DNA of 64,000 nt from JBBRHQ01 sp963720735 (GTDB lineage: Bacteria; Actinomycetota; Thermoleophilia; Solirubrobacterales; 70-9). The DNA is taken from contig CAVRGL010000010.1 of assembly GCA_963720735.1 (NCBI GenBank), forward strand, positions 310,001 through 374,000, read 5' to 3'. The number at the start of each line of letters is the position of its first letter. Positions within the stretch are counted from its first letter, which is position 1. The translations under genes were made by a program, and so were the position numbers. This document shows, piece after piece, positions 16,282 through 24,880 of the stretch. Below the pieces are notes generated by a model. That model was given only the letters and a program-made list of their open reading frames with translations, was not told where the DNA came from and did no database searches.

Positions 16282-18555
16282 CTACTTCGTGCTGCTGCCG
16301 GCCTTGCGGGCCCGCTTGCGCCGGCGGGTGCCGGGGTCGGGCGGGCCCTTCGGCGCCTTCGGGGCGTCTTCCCCGTTGGCCTCCGCCTTCTCCTTCATCT
16401 CCTTCTTGGCGGCGCGGGCGGCCTCGCGCTCGGCCCTCTTCTCGCGCATCTCGACCATCGAGGGGCAGTCGTCGTTGAGGCAGAGCTTCCAGGGGCGCCC
16501 GCGAAAGCCCTTGACGGTCAGCCTCGGCATCTCGCCGCAGATCGAGCAGCGCTCCTCGAGCCGCCACAGCTCGTAGCCGCGGCCCGGCAGCGGGCCCGAG
16601 ACCGGGCAGGAGTCGGACGAGTCGGGGTCGTCGCGGTTCCAGCCCTCGCAGCCGTACATCCGCTTGCCGCCCTTCAGCTCGATGATCCGCAGCCGGTTCG
16701 GCGAGCCGTCCTCATGCGCCCGGCCGGCCTCGGCGCAGACCTTGCAGGGACCCAGGAACTTGTCCTCGTCCATCCCCGCCCAGACCACCTTGGCCAGATC
16801 TTCGCGGCTCTCCTCGATCTCGCTGGTCGTCTTGTGGAGCAGCTCGCGGCTGTCGCCGACGACGCCGTCACGGGTCATCTCCCCGGCGGCGATCTGGTCC
16901 ATCTCCACCTCCAGCTTGGCGGTCATCTCGGGGGTCGCCATCTCCGGCACGTAGCTCCTGAACGCCTCGTACATCGCGATCCCGGTCTCCGAGGGGATCG
17001 GCGGGTTGCCGTAGACGTAGCCGCGGTCAAAGAGCTTCTGGATGATGTCGGCCCGGGTCGCCTTGGTGCCGAGGCCGCGCTCCTCCATCAGCTCGACCAG
17101 CTTCCCCTGCGAGTAGCGGGAGGGGGGCTGGGTCTCCTTGTCGACGATCCACGGCTCGCCCTCGAGTCCCAGCTCGTCTCCCTCGGAGAGCGGCGGGATC
17201 TCCTCGTCGGGGGAGCGGGCGTAGGTGTAGATGCCGGCATAGCCCGGCTCGACGACGACGGAGCCGCGGACGAAGTAGGTCTCCGAGCCGGCGGCGATGT
17301 CGGCTCGCGTCGACTCGGTGATCATCGGCTCCGAGAAGGTGGCCAGGAAGCGCCGCGCGACCAGCTCGTAAACGCGCCGCTTCGGGCCTTCGAGCGCGCT
17401 CGGGTAGACCGCCTGGGTCGGGTAGATCGGCGGGTGGTCGGTGGTCTCCTTCTTGCCGCGGGTCGGGGTCAGCTGCCCACCCTCGAGCAGGCCCGCAGCG
17501 GCGGAGAAGTCGGGGATCCGGACCAGCGAGGAGACCAGCTCGCGCACCGGCAACGAGGAGGGATAGACCGTGTTGTCCGTCCGCGGGTAGGAGATGAAGC
17601 CGTCCATGTAGAGGTCCTCGGCGATCCGCATCGCCGCCGCCGGGGTTATCCCGAGGCGGCTGGAGGCATCGGTCGTGAAGGCGGTCGTGTTGTAAGGGGT
17701 GGGCGGCTTGCGGGTGTTGCGGCGCGAGGTGACCGACGCGACTCGGCCCGGGCTCGACGTACCCGTGATCGCGGCGTCCGCCTCGGAACGCTCCCAGAAC
17801 TTGTCGGTCTCGTGGTGGGCCTCGAACGAGCCCTCGGGCCCGGCGAACTTCGCGAACACCTCCCAGAAGGGCTTTGCGACGTGGGCGCGGCGCTCCATCT
17901 CGCGCTCGACCAGGAGGCCGAGGGTGGGGCTCTGGACCCGCCCGACCGAGAGGAAGTTCGAGCCGAAGCGCCGGGTCGCCAGGGAGACGGCCCGGGTCAG
18001 GGTTGCGCCCCAGAGAAGGTCTATGTACTGGCGCGCGGCGCCGGCGTTGGCGAGCGGGAAGGAGAGCTCGTCGAGCTCGCCGAAGGCGCGCTCGATCTCC
18101 TCCTTGGTCAGGGCCGAGTAGCGGGCGCGCTGGATCCGCAGGGTGCCGGCGTCGGCCTCCTCCCGACTGCCCAGCGCCGGATTCGCCTCGAGCATCTCCT
18201 CCAGCGCCTCGAGGCCGATCAGCTCGCCCTCGCGATCGAAGTCGGTGGCGATCACCAGCTCGTCGGCCTCCTTGGCGACCTTCTTGATCGCCTTGACGAC
18301 GTTCTTGTCGGTCGGCTCCTTGACCAGCTCGGCGTCGATCAGGTCGTGCAGGTCGGTCTCCTGCCAGTTCGAGTAGCCGTCGGGGAAGGCCGGGTTCAGC
18401 ACGTGGCCCTTCAGCCCGATCGTGCGGTGCTCGCCCTCGGAGTCCGACCAGGTGTAGTAGGGCACCTTGTAGGACTTCTCCTCGGAGGGGCTGCCGCCGA
18501 GGATCTCGGCGATCTTGCGGGCGCTGTTGTTCTTCTCGGTGACGATCAGTCGCAT
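16282..18555 (-). CDS. topA: DNA topoisomerase I (type IA), archaeal-like
   Basis: A 757-residue type IA topoisomerase that relaxes negative supercoils through a 5'-phosphotyrosine. The Toprim domain begins RLIVTEKNNSARKIAEILGG and has ATDFDREGELIG (residues 103-114). The catalytic Tyr is in GFISYPRTDNT (Tyr323). The C-terminal region has CKVCAEAG, RMYGCEGW/SCPVSG, CSICGEMP and CLNDDCP cysteine clusters (zinc-ribbon-like), then a Lys/Arg-rich tail. Both the opening and the Toprim motif look like euryarchaeal TopA; the usual bacterial enzyme has VIVESPAKA and DPDREGEAIAWH. The start at 18555 fits the conserved N-terminus; the upstream open frame is antisense to the next gene. Confidence 0.92.
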   Translation of the reverse strand: MRLIVTEKNNSARKIAEILGGSPSEEKSYKVPYYTWSDSEGEHRTIGLKGHVLNPAFPDGYSNWQETDLHDLIDAELVKEPTDKNVVKAIKKVAKEADELVIATDFDREGELIGLEALEEMLEANPALGSREEADAGTLRIQRARYSALTKEEIERAFGELDELSFPLANAGAARQYIDLLWGATLTRAVSLATRRFGSNFLSVGRVQSPTLGLLVEREMERRAHVAKPFWEVFAKFAGPEGSFEAHHETDKFWERSEADAAITGTSSPGRVASVTSRRNTRKPPTPYNTTAFTTDASSRLGITPAAAMRIAEDLYMDGFISYPRTDNTVYPSSLPVRELVSSLVRIPDFSAAAGLLEGGQLTPTRGKKETTDHPPIYPTQAVYPSALEGPKRRVYELVARRFLATFSEPMITESTRADIAAGSETYFVRGSVVVEPGYAGIYTYARSPDEEIPPLSEGDELGLEGEPWIVDKETQPPSRYSQGKLVELMEERGLGTKATRADIIQKLFDRGYVYGNPPIPSETGIAMYEAFRSYVPEMATPEMTAKLEVEMDQIAAGEMTRDGVVGDSRELLHKTTSEIEESREDLAKVVWAGMDEDKFLGPCKVCAEAGRAHEDGSPNRLRIIELKGGKRMYGCEGWNRDDPDSSDSCPVSGPLPGRGYELWRLEERCSICGEMPRLTVKGFRGRPWKLCLNDDCPSMVEMREKRAEREAARAAKKEMKEKAEANGEDAPKAPKGPPDPGTRRRKRARKAGSSTK

Positions 18556-18669
18556 CGGCGGGCGAGGGTAGCAGGGGCCAATCCCGGCCCCGTCAGGCCT
18601 GAATGTCGGCCTGCGGGCGCCAGACCGTGAGTGACGGGCGATCTTCGACGTGCGTAGGATCGTCGCTCG

Positions 18670-19602
18670 ATGCGGGCCCTGGTCACAGGTGGGGCGGGAT
18701 TCATCGGCTCGAACCTGGCCGACGGGCTGCTCGCTGCGGGGGAGCAGGTGACGGTCCTCGACGACCTCTCGACCGGGCGGCGCGAGAACCTCGACGCCGC
18801 GCTGGCGGCCGGCGCCGAGCTGGTCGAGGGCGATATCCGGGACCCCGCCTGCGTCGGGCCCCTGTTCGAGCGCACCAAGCCGGATGCGATCTTCCACCTG
18901 GCGGCCCAGATCGACGTCCGCAAGTCGGTCGCCGACCCCGCCTTCGACGCCTCGATCAACGTCGGCGGCACGGCCACCCTGCTGGAAGCGGCCCGCGAGG
19001 CCGGGACGGCGCGCTTCGTGCTGATCTCCACCGGCGGGGCGATCTACGGTGAGGGCGAGGGCAGGCAGCTGCCGCTTCCCGAGGACACCGCCGTCGAGCC
19101 GCTCTCCCCCTACGGGCTGAGCAAGTTCGCCGCCGAGGGCTACCTGGCGCTGTATCAGCGCCTCTATGGTCTCTCCGGGGTGAGCCTGCGGCTCGGCAAC
19201 GTCTACGGGCCGCGCCAGGACCCGCTCGGGGAGGCGGGCGTGATCGCGATCTTCTGCGGCCGCCTGCGATCGGGCGAGCAGCCGACCGTCTTCGGCGACG
19301 GCCGGCAGACGCGCGACTACATATATGTGGGCGACGTCGTCTCGGCGGCGCTGGCCGCCGCCGAGGGCGAGGCGAGCGGCTCGATCAACGTCGGCACCGG
19401 AGTTGAGACCACCGTCTTGGAGCTGGTCGAGCGGCTGCGCGATCTGAGCGGCGAGAGCGGCTTCGAGGCGCGGTTCGCCCCCGCTCGCCGCGGCGAGGTG
19501 CAGCGGATCTCGATCGACCCCGCCCGGGCCTCCGAGGCGCTCGGCTGGGTCCCACAGGTCGGCCTCGAGGAGGGCCTGCGGCTCACCCTGGACTCGGTCT
19601 AG
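18670..19602 (+). CDS. NAD-dependent epimerase/dehydratase (UDP-glucose 4-epimerase-like)
   Basis: A 310-residue extended SDR protein. VTGGAGFIGSN binds NAD (residues 5-15); the catalytic pair is in SPYGLSKFAAE (Tyr148, Lys152), with the ISTGGAIYG strand carrying the catalytic Ser/Thr. RLGNVYGPRQDP and RDYIYVGDVV are typical of GalE-type 4-epimerases. Likely converts UDP-hexoses for surface glycans. A GalE name is not certain, because this subfamily includes several specificities. Confidence 0.85.
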   Translation: MRALVTGGAGFIGSNLADGLLAAGEQVTVLDDLSTGRRENLDAALAAGAELVEGDIRDPACVGPLFERTKPDAIFHLAAQIDVRKSVADPAFDASINVGGTATLLEAAREAGTARFVLISTGGAIYGEGEGRQLPLPEDTAVEPLSPYGLSKFAAEGYLALYQRLYGLSGVSLRLGNVYGPRQDPLGEAGVIAIFCGRLRSGEQPTVFGDGRQTRDYIYVGDVVSAALAAAEGEASGSINVGTGVETTVLELVERLRDLSGESGFEARFAPARRGEVQRISIDPARASEALGWVPQVGLEEGLRLTLDSV

Positions 19603-19656
19603 GAGCCGGGACGCCAGGGGGCGTGACGGTGCCGACGCATCACTAACCTTCCTGCC

Positions 19657-20406
19657 GTGCCCGCCCAGGCCTATGCCGGCAAGCCGTGTGTCTGCCAGCT
19701 CCGCAAGGGGATCTGCGACCAGTCCTGCGTGCGGGACATGCTCGAGACCCCCTTCTACATCGCCTGCCTGAAGCTGAGCGGGCGGCGCTGCCTGGTGGTC
19801 GGCGCCGGTGAGGTCGGCCTCGAGAAGGTCGAGGGGCTGCTTGCCTGCGACGCCGAGGTGACCGTGATCGCCCCCGAGGCCCATGCGGCGCTCTCAGAGC
19901 TGGCCGCGGAGGGCTCGATCACCTGGGAGAAGCGCCCCTACGCGGGGGATACCGACCTCGACGGTGCCTTCATGGTGATCGCGGCGAGCGATGACAGCGA
20001 GGTCAATATCGGCGTCTTCGAGGGCGCCGAGCGCCGGGCGATGCTGGTCAACGTCGTCGACGTGCCGCCGCTCTGCAACTTCATCCTGCCGGCGATCGTC
20101 CGCACCGGCCCCCTGGCGATCGCGATCTCGACCGCCGGAGCATCCCCCGCCCTGGCCAAGCGGATGAAGCGCGAGATCGCCGACGCCTTCGGCGAGCCCT
20201 ACGCCCGCCTCGCGGTGATCCTCAATGACGCCAGGGGATGGGCCAAGGGAACCCTGCCGACCTACCAGGACCGCAAGGAGTTCTTCGAGGGGATCGTCAA
20301 CGGGGATCCCGACCCGGTGGAGCTGGTCCGGGAAGGGCGCGAGGCCGAGCTGCTGGAGCTGATCGCGGCGGCGAAGGAGCGGCACTCGCCGGCAATCGCC
20401 GGCTGA
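19657..20406 (+). CDS. Precorrin-2 dehydrogenase/sirohydrochlorin ferrochelatase (siroheme synthase N-terminal type)
   Basis: A 249-residue Met8p/CysG-N-like protein: FYIACLKLSGRRCLVVGAGEVGLEKVEGLL is split into the family opening plus an NAD-binding GAGEVG. NVVDVPPLCNFILPAIV contains the conserved Asp and the P-loop-like segment, and STAGASPALAKRMKREI is the substrate-binding signature. Oxidises precorrin-2 to sirohydrochlorin and may insert iron. An unusual Cys-rich N-terminal extension of about 30 residues (KPCVCQLRKGICDQSC) could bind a metal. No CysG methyltransferase domain is fused. The adjacent nrdJ enzyme needs cobalamin, a product of the same precorrin branch, but no operon link is visible. 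Confidence 0.87.
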   Translation: MPAQAYAGKPCVCQLRKGICDQSCVRDMLETPFYIACLKLSGRRCLVVGAGEVGLEKVEGLLACDAEVTVIAPEAHAALSELAAEGSITWEKRPYAGDTDLDGAFMVIAASDDSEVNIGVFEGAERRAMLVNVVDVPPLCNFILPAIVRTGPLAIAISTAGASPALAKRMKREIADAFGEPYARLAVILNDARGWAKGTLPTYQDRKEFFEGIVNGDPDPVELVREGREAELLELIAAAKERHSPAIAG

Positions 20407-20431
20407 GCCGAACCGGCCCGGCTGCCGGCCC

Positions 20432-21301
20432 TCAGGCGGCCGGCAGCGCGTAGAAGGCGATCGCGGTGAAGTGGACCGCGGCGGCTGCGATCACGAACAG
20501 GTGGAAGACCTCGTGGTAGCCGAAGACCGCGGGGTTGGGGTCGGGCCGCTGGGTCGCATAGATCACGGCGCCCGCGGTGTAGAGGGCACCACCGGCGGCC
20601 AGCAGCAGCGCCCCGGCCAGGCCCATGGCGCTGAGCAGCGAGGGGAAGGCGACCACGGCCACCCAGCCGAGCGAGAGGTAGACCAGGGCGTGGACCCACT
20701 TCGGCGACTCGATCCAGACCATCTCCATGACCGCCCCGGCCAGGGCGCCGATCCAGACGACGGCGAGGATCGCGTCGGCCAGGGGCCCGTGGAGGACGAG
20801 CAGCGCGAACGGTGTATAGGTGCCGGCGATCAGCAGGAAGATCATCGAGTGATCGAGGCGGCGCATCCAGCGCCGCGCCGCCGGCCGCTTCCAGTTGACC
20901 CGGTGATACAGGGCGCTCGTCCCCAACAGGGCCGAGAGGCTGACGGCGTAGATCGCCACCGCCAGGGTCGCCCTCGGTGTCTTCGCGTAGATGATCAGCG
21001 CCGCCCCGAGGACTAGGGAGACGAAGAAGGCCCACTCGTGCGAGACGCCGCGCAGCCGCGGCTTGACCGCGGCGATCGCCTCGGCGGCGGCGTCCCTGGC
21101 GGCTGCGGCGCCCTCGGCGGCGGCGTCGCGGGCGGCCAGTGCCCGCTCGCCCATCGCGTCGCGGGCCGCCTCGGCGCGCTCACCGACCACTTCCCGGGCG
21201 GCCTCCGCCCGCTCCGAAGCAGCGTCGCGAGCGGCGCTGAGGCGTTCCCCGGCCCGCTCGGCGCCGCGTTTGAAGTCATCGACCACACGGGAAGCGTACA
21301 T
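20432..21301 (-). CDS. Hemolysin III/PAQR-family membrane protein with an N-terminal 11-residue-repeat helix
   Basis: 289 residues. Residues 85-289 form a seven-helix hemolysin-III (YqfA/PAQR) domain with the hallmark ALYHRVNWKR, RRLDHSMIFLLIAGTYTPF and HEVFHLFVI motifs; its His, Asp and Ser residues form the family's zinc site. Residues 1-84 are an extra soluble, Ala/Glu/Arg-rich helix with five exact 11-residue repeats (see the repeat feature), not part of the standard family. ATG 21301 is the first start past the promoter region of nrdR; the upstream open frame is antisense to nrdR. Function of bacterial hemolysin III proteins is poorly known. Confidence 0.85.
   Translation of the reverse strand: MYASRVVDDFKRGAERAGERLSAARDAASERAEAAREVVGERAEAARDAMGERALAARDAAAEGAAAARDAAAEAIAAVKPRLRGVSHEWAFFVSLVLGAALIIYAKTPRATLAVAIYAVSLSALLGTSALYHRVNWKRPAARRWMRRLDHSMIFLLIAGTYTPFALLVLHGPLADAILAVVWIGALAGAVMEMVWIESPKWVHALVYLSLGWVAVVAFPSLLSAMGLAGALLLAAGGALYTAGAVIYATQRPDPNPAVFGYHEVFHLFVIAAAAVHFTAIAFYALPAA
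21083..21247 (-). repeat. Five tandem 33-bp (11-residue) repeats in the hemolysin III gene
   Basis: Residues 19-73 read as five consecutive 11-mers: ERLSAARDAAS, ERAEAAREVVG, ERAEAARDAMG, ERALAARDAAA and EGAAAARDAAA. A sixth, degenerate copy begins EAIAAVK. Period 11 is that of amphipathic helices that lie on lipid surfaces (apolipoprotein, synuclein and perilipin types). The copies are similar but not identical at DNA level, so they expanded some time ago and are maintained. Confidence 0.9.
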
Positions 21302-21333
21302 CGCCCAAATAGCGCCGTGTTTTCGAGCTGGAA

Positions 21334-21349
21334 ACGCTATATGTGGGAT
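21334..21349 (+). promoter_or_regulatory. Candidate NrdR box upstream of nrdR-nrdJ
   Basis: ACGCTATATGTGGGAT matches the NrdR-box consensus ACACTATATATTGTGT at about 11 of 16 positions, including the CTATAT core. It lies about 35 bp before nrdR. A second, weaker candidate sits near 21305-21320 (CAAATAGCGCCGTGT), a spacing similar to the paired boxes known for NrdR. The assignment is by eye and the region is also the divergent promoter for the hemolysin III gene. Confidence 0.4.
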
Positions 21350-21382
21350 TTGAAGGAGGATTCTTGCGCTATCGCTAGTAGA

Positions 21383-21931
21383 ATGAAGCGTGTGCGCTGT
21401 CCCAACTGCAACGTCGAGGAGACCAAGGTCAAGGAGAGCCGCAGAGCTGAGGAGGGAGCATCGGTGCGCCGCCGGCGCGAGTGCTCGAGCTGCGGCCATC
21501 GCTTCACCACCTACGAGCGCTATGTGCGCGGTCCCCTGTACGTCCGCAAGCGGGACGGCGAGCGCCAGCCCTTCGACCGCGCCAAGCTGCGCGGGGGGCT
21601 GGCGCGCGCCGCACACAAGCGTCCGATCGGCGAGTCTGAGATCGACGGGCTGGTCGAGCGGATCGAGTCCGCTGCTGAGCGGGCGGGTGGCGAGCTGGAG
21701 GCAGCGCGGATCGGCGAGATGTGCCTCGAGGGCCTGCGCCGGATCGACCGCGTCGCCTACCTGCAGTTCGCCGCTGTCTACAAGCAGCTCGACGTCGATC
21801 AGGTGCAGGCGGAGCTGGACCGGCTCGACGCCGAGCCCCACGCCGGCGATCTTCGGTCGCCGCAAGAATCCCCGCTCGTTGCGCCGATCGGCGGAGCGGG
21901 TTCCATCCGACCCGAAAGCGATCCTGGGTAA
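21383..21931 (+). CDS. nrdR: Transcriptional repressor NrdR
   Basis: A 182-residue repressor of ribonucleotide reductase genes. A zinc ribbon (VRCPNCNVEETKVKESR ... RRRRECSSCGHRFTTYER) is followed by an ATP-cone (VRKRDGERQPFDRAKLRGGL), which senses ATP/dATP. About 30 residues longer than usual because of a C-terminal extension of low complexity. ATG 21383 follows GAAGGAGG by about 25 nt, with no better site closer. It lies 36 bp upstream of nrdJ, its presumed target. Confidence 0.93.
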   Translation: MKRVRCPNCNVEETKVKESRRAEEGASVRRRRECSSCGHRFTTYERYVRGPLYVRKRDGERQPFDRAKLRGGLARAAHKRPIGESEIDGLVERIESAAERAGGELEAARIGEMCLEGLRRIDRVAYLQFAAVYKQLDVDQVQAELDRLDAEPHAGDLRSPQESPLVAPIGGAGSIRPESDPG

Positions 21932-21967
21932 TTCCCCCGAGATTCGCTGTTGAGAGGAGAGAAGTAG

Positions 21968-24769
21968 ATGCCGAGGACCGCCCAGGGAACCACCGCGACG
22001 ACCCGCCGGGGGATCGGGGTCGAGCGACGATTCAGCACTCCCGGCGTCCACCCGTTCGACCAGGTCGAGTGGGAGATTCGCGACGCGATGATCGGCGATC
22101 CGGAGAGCCCCGCCTTCGAGCAGCGCGGGGTCGAGTTCCCGAAGAGCTGGTCACAGAACGCCACCAACATCGTCGCTCAGAAGTACTTCCGCGGCCAGCT
22201 CGGCTCCGAGCAGCGCGAGTCCTCCGTGAAGCAGATGATCAGCCGGGTCGCGGGGACGATCGCCGGCTGGGGGCGCGATGCCGGCTACTTCGCGACACCC
22301 GAGGACGCCGACGCCTTCGAGATGGAGCTGACCGCGATCCTGCTCCATCAGAAGGCCGCCTTCAACTCGCCGGTCTGGTTCAACGTCGGCTTCGAGGAGC
22401 GCCCGCAGTGCTCGGCCTGCTTCATCCTCAGCGTCGAGGACACGATCGAGTCGATCCTCGACTGGAACACCAAGGAAGGGATGATCTTTCGCGGCGGCTC
22501 CGGCTCGGGGATCAACCTCTCCAACATCCGCGGCTCGGTGGAGCATCTCTCGAAGGGCGGCCTCGCCTCCGGCCCGGTCAGCTTCATGCGCGGCGCCGAC
22601 GCCTGGGCGGGGACGATCAAGTCCGGCGGCAAGACCCGGCGGGCGGCGAAGATGGTCGTCCTCGACGTCGACCATCCCGACATCGAGGACTTCATCTGGT
22701 GCAAGGCGCGTGAGGAGGAGAAGGCGGGTGCCCTGCGCGACGCCGGCTTCGACATGTCGATCGACGGCGAGGGCTTCACCTCGATCCAGTACCAGAACGC
22801 CAACAACTCGGTCAGGGTCACCGACCGGTTCATGCAGGCGGTCGCCGACGGCGACGACTGGGACCTGATCGCCCGGGTCGGCGGCAAGCCGACCAAGACG
22901 ATCGAGGCGGGGGGGCTGATGAACCAGATCGCCGACGCCGCCTGGCGCTGCGCCGACCCCGGCGTCCAGTACGACACGACGATCAACCGCTGGCACACCT
23001 GCCCTGAGTCGGGGCGGATCAACGCCTCGAACCCCTGCTCGGAGTACATGCACGTCGACGACTCGGCCTGCAACCTGGCCTCGCTCAACCTGATGAAGTT
23101 CCGCCGCGAGGACGGCAGCTTCGACGTCGGGGAGTTCGAGCACTCGGTAGACATCGTCTTCCTGGCGCAGGAGATCATCGTCGGGTCCTCGAGCTACCCG
23201 ACCGAGGAGATCGCCGCCAACGCGGTCGCCTTCCGCCAGCTCGGCCTCGGCTACGCAAACCTCGGCGCCCTGCTGATGTCCGACGGGCTCCCCTACGACT
23301 CCGAGCAGGGACGCTCGGTTGCGGCGGCGATCACGGCGCTGATGACCGGGCGCGCCTACCGCCAGTCGGCGCGAATCGCGGCGGGTGCGACCGGACCCTA
23401 CGAGGCCTACGAGCGCAACCGCGAGCCGCACAACGCGGTGATGCGGATGCACCGCGACGCGGCCCATGAGATCGACGACGGATCCGTCGAAGATGGCCTG
23501 CTGGCGGCGGCACGGCGGGCCTGGGACGAGGCGGTCGAGCTCGGTGAGGAGCACGGCTACCGCAACGCCCAGGCGACCGTGCTGGCCCCGACCGGGACGA
23601 TCAGCTTCCTGATGGATTGCGACACGACCGGGATCGAGCCGGACTTCTCCCTGGTCAAGTTCAAGGAGCTGGTGGGCGGCGGCAAGATGACGATCGTCAA
23701 CCGCTCGGTGCCGCTGGCGCTTCGCACCCTGGGCTACTCGGAGACCGAGGTCGAGCAGATCGACGCCCACATCGCCGAGAAGGCGACGATCATCGGCGCC
23801 CCGGGGCTGAAGGAGGAGGATCTGGCGGTGTTCGACGTCGCGGTCGGCGAGCGGGCGATCTCGCACACCGGCCACATCGACATGATGGCGGCGACCCAGC
23901 CGTTCATCTCGGGGGCGATCTCGAAGACCGTCAACCTGCCGGAGTCAGCAACCGTCGCCGACATCGCCGACGCCTACACCCGCGGTTGGAAGGGCGGCCT
24001 GAAGGCGCTGGCGATCTACCGCGACGGCTCGAAGACCGCCCAGGCGCTGCGCACCGACGCGCAGGAGAAGGAGCCGGAGACCGAGGAGCCGGGGCCGGTG
24101 CGGCGCAAGATGCCGCGCGAGCGCGAGTCGCTCACCCACAAGTTCTCACTCGGCGGCCATGAGGGCTACATCACCGCGGGCAAGTACGAGGACGGCCGGG
24201 TCGGCGAGATCTTCCTCACCGACATCGGCAAGGAGGGCTCGACCCTGCGCGGGATGATGAACGCCTTCGCCACGGCGATCTCGATCGGGCTCCAGTACGG
24301 CGTCCCGCTCGAGGTCTTCGTGAAGAAGTTCAGCTACATGCGCTTCGACCCCGAGGGCATCACCCAGAACCCGGAGATCCCCTTCGCCAAGTCGATGCCC
24401 GACTACATCATGCGCTGGCTCGCCAGCCGCTTCATCGACGACCTCGACGACCTCGAGGACCTCGGCATCCTCACCCCGGAGGTGCGGGCGCGCAAGGAGG
24501 CCGAGCTGGCCGCGGCAGAGACCGGCAACGGGAACGGGGGCAACGGTCATTCCAACGGTCACTCCGACGGCGGGAAAGGCGAGGCCAAGGCAACCTCGGC
24601 CGAGCCCCTGCCGGCGGCGGCCGCGCTCACCGACACCCCGCCGGTGATCCCGGCGAAGCTGTCGGGCTCAGACCTCGGGCCCGCCTGCGAGCAGTGCGGC
24701 GGGATGATGCAGCGCACCGGCTCCTGCTACACCTGCCCGAGCTGCGGCAACAACACTGGCTGCGGCTAG
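21968..24769 (+). CDS. nrdJ: Adenosylcobalamin-dependent ribonucleoside-diphosphate reductase (class II)
   Basis: A 933-residue class II RNR that reduces ribonucleotides using adenosylcobalamin, so oxygen is not needed or harmful. Signature segments: FNSPVWFNVGF, ERPQCSACFIL (redox Cys), FRGGSGSGINLS, ASNPCSEYMHVDDSACNLASLNL (active-site Cys and Glu), LAPTGTISFLMDCDTTGIEP, and a C-terminal CEQCGGMM ... CYTCPSCGNNTGCG zinc-type motif that re-reduces the active site. RBS GAGAGGAGAGAAG lies just upstream. A Gly/Asn/Ser-rich linker precedes the Cys tail. No other RNR class is present in the window. Confidence 0.96.
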   Translation: MPRTAQGTTATTRRGIGVERRFSTPGVHPFDQVEWEIRDAMIGDPESPAFEQRGVEFPKSWSQNATNIVAQKYFRGQLGSEQRESSVKQMISRVAGTIAGWGRDAGYFATPEDADAFEMELTAILLHQKAAFNSPVWFNVGFEERPQCSACFILSVEDTIESILDWNTKEGMIFRGGSGSGINLSNIRGSVEHLSKGGLASGPVSFMRGADAWAGTIKSGGKTRRAAKMVVLDVDHPDIEDFIWCKAREEEKAGALRDAGFDMSIDGEGFTSIQYQNANNSVRVTDRFMQAVADGDDWDLIARVGGKPTKTIEAGGLMNQIADAAWRCADPGVQYDTTINRWHTCPESGRINASNPCSEYMHVDDSACNLASLNLMKFRREDGSFDVGEFEHSVDIVFLAQEIIVGSSSYPTEEIAANAVAFRQLGLGYANLGALLMSDGLPYDSEQGRSVAAAITALMTGRAYRQSARIAAGATGPYEAYERNREPHNAVMRMHRDAAHEIDDGSVEDGLLAAARRAWDEAVELGEEHGYRNAQATVLAPTGTISFLMDCDTTGIEPDFSLVKFKELVGGGKMTIVNRSVPLALRTLGYSETEVEQIDAHIAEKATIIGAPGLKEEDLAVFDVAVGERAISHTGHIDMMAATQPFISGAISKTVNLPESATVADIADAYTRGWKGGLKALAIYRDGSKTAQALRTDAQEKEPETEEPGPVRRKMPRERESLTHKFSLGGHEGYITAGKYEDGRVGEIFLTDIGKEGSTLRGMMNAFATAISIGLQYGVPLEVFVKKFSYMRFDPEGITQNPEIPFAKSMPDYIMRWLASRFIDDLDDLEDLGILTPEVRARKEAELAAAETGNGNGGNGHSNGHSDGGKGEAKATSAEPLPAAAALTDTPPVIPAKLSGSDLGPACEQCGGMMQRTGSCYTCPSCGNNTGCG

Positions 24770-24880
24770 CTAGCTAGCTAGGTATTGAGGGTCGCGTGCT
24801 TTACGCGGCCGAATGGTTGTGGTCTTCCACGTGTCCAATGTGCGGTGTTTTTCGGATGCTGGGGCGGTGGGGTCCGGCCT

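Noticed and set aside
16714..18630. A 638-codon plus-strand open frame
   Set aside because: Antisense to topA; no domains, and its composition mirrors the codon bias of topA.
18556..19884. N-terminal extension of the topA frame
   Set aside because: It is antisense to the epimerase and siroheme genes; TopA homology begins at 18555.
21083..21247. 33-bp repeats as a possible CRISPR array
   Set aside because: They are in-frame coding repeats without spacers.
22151..23875. A 574-codon minus-strand open frame
   Set aside because: Antisense to nrdJ, no recognisable motif.
24765..24780. TAGC tandem repeat as a possible CRISPR or satellite
   Set aside because: Only four 4-bp units; no spacers, no other copies.
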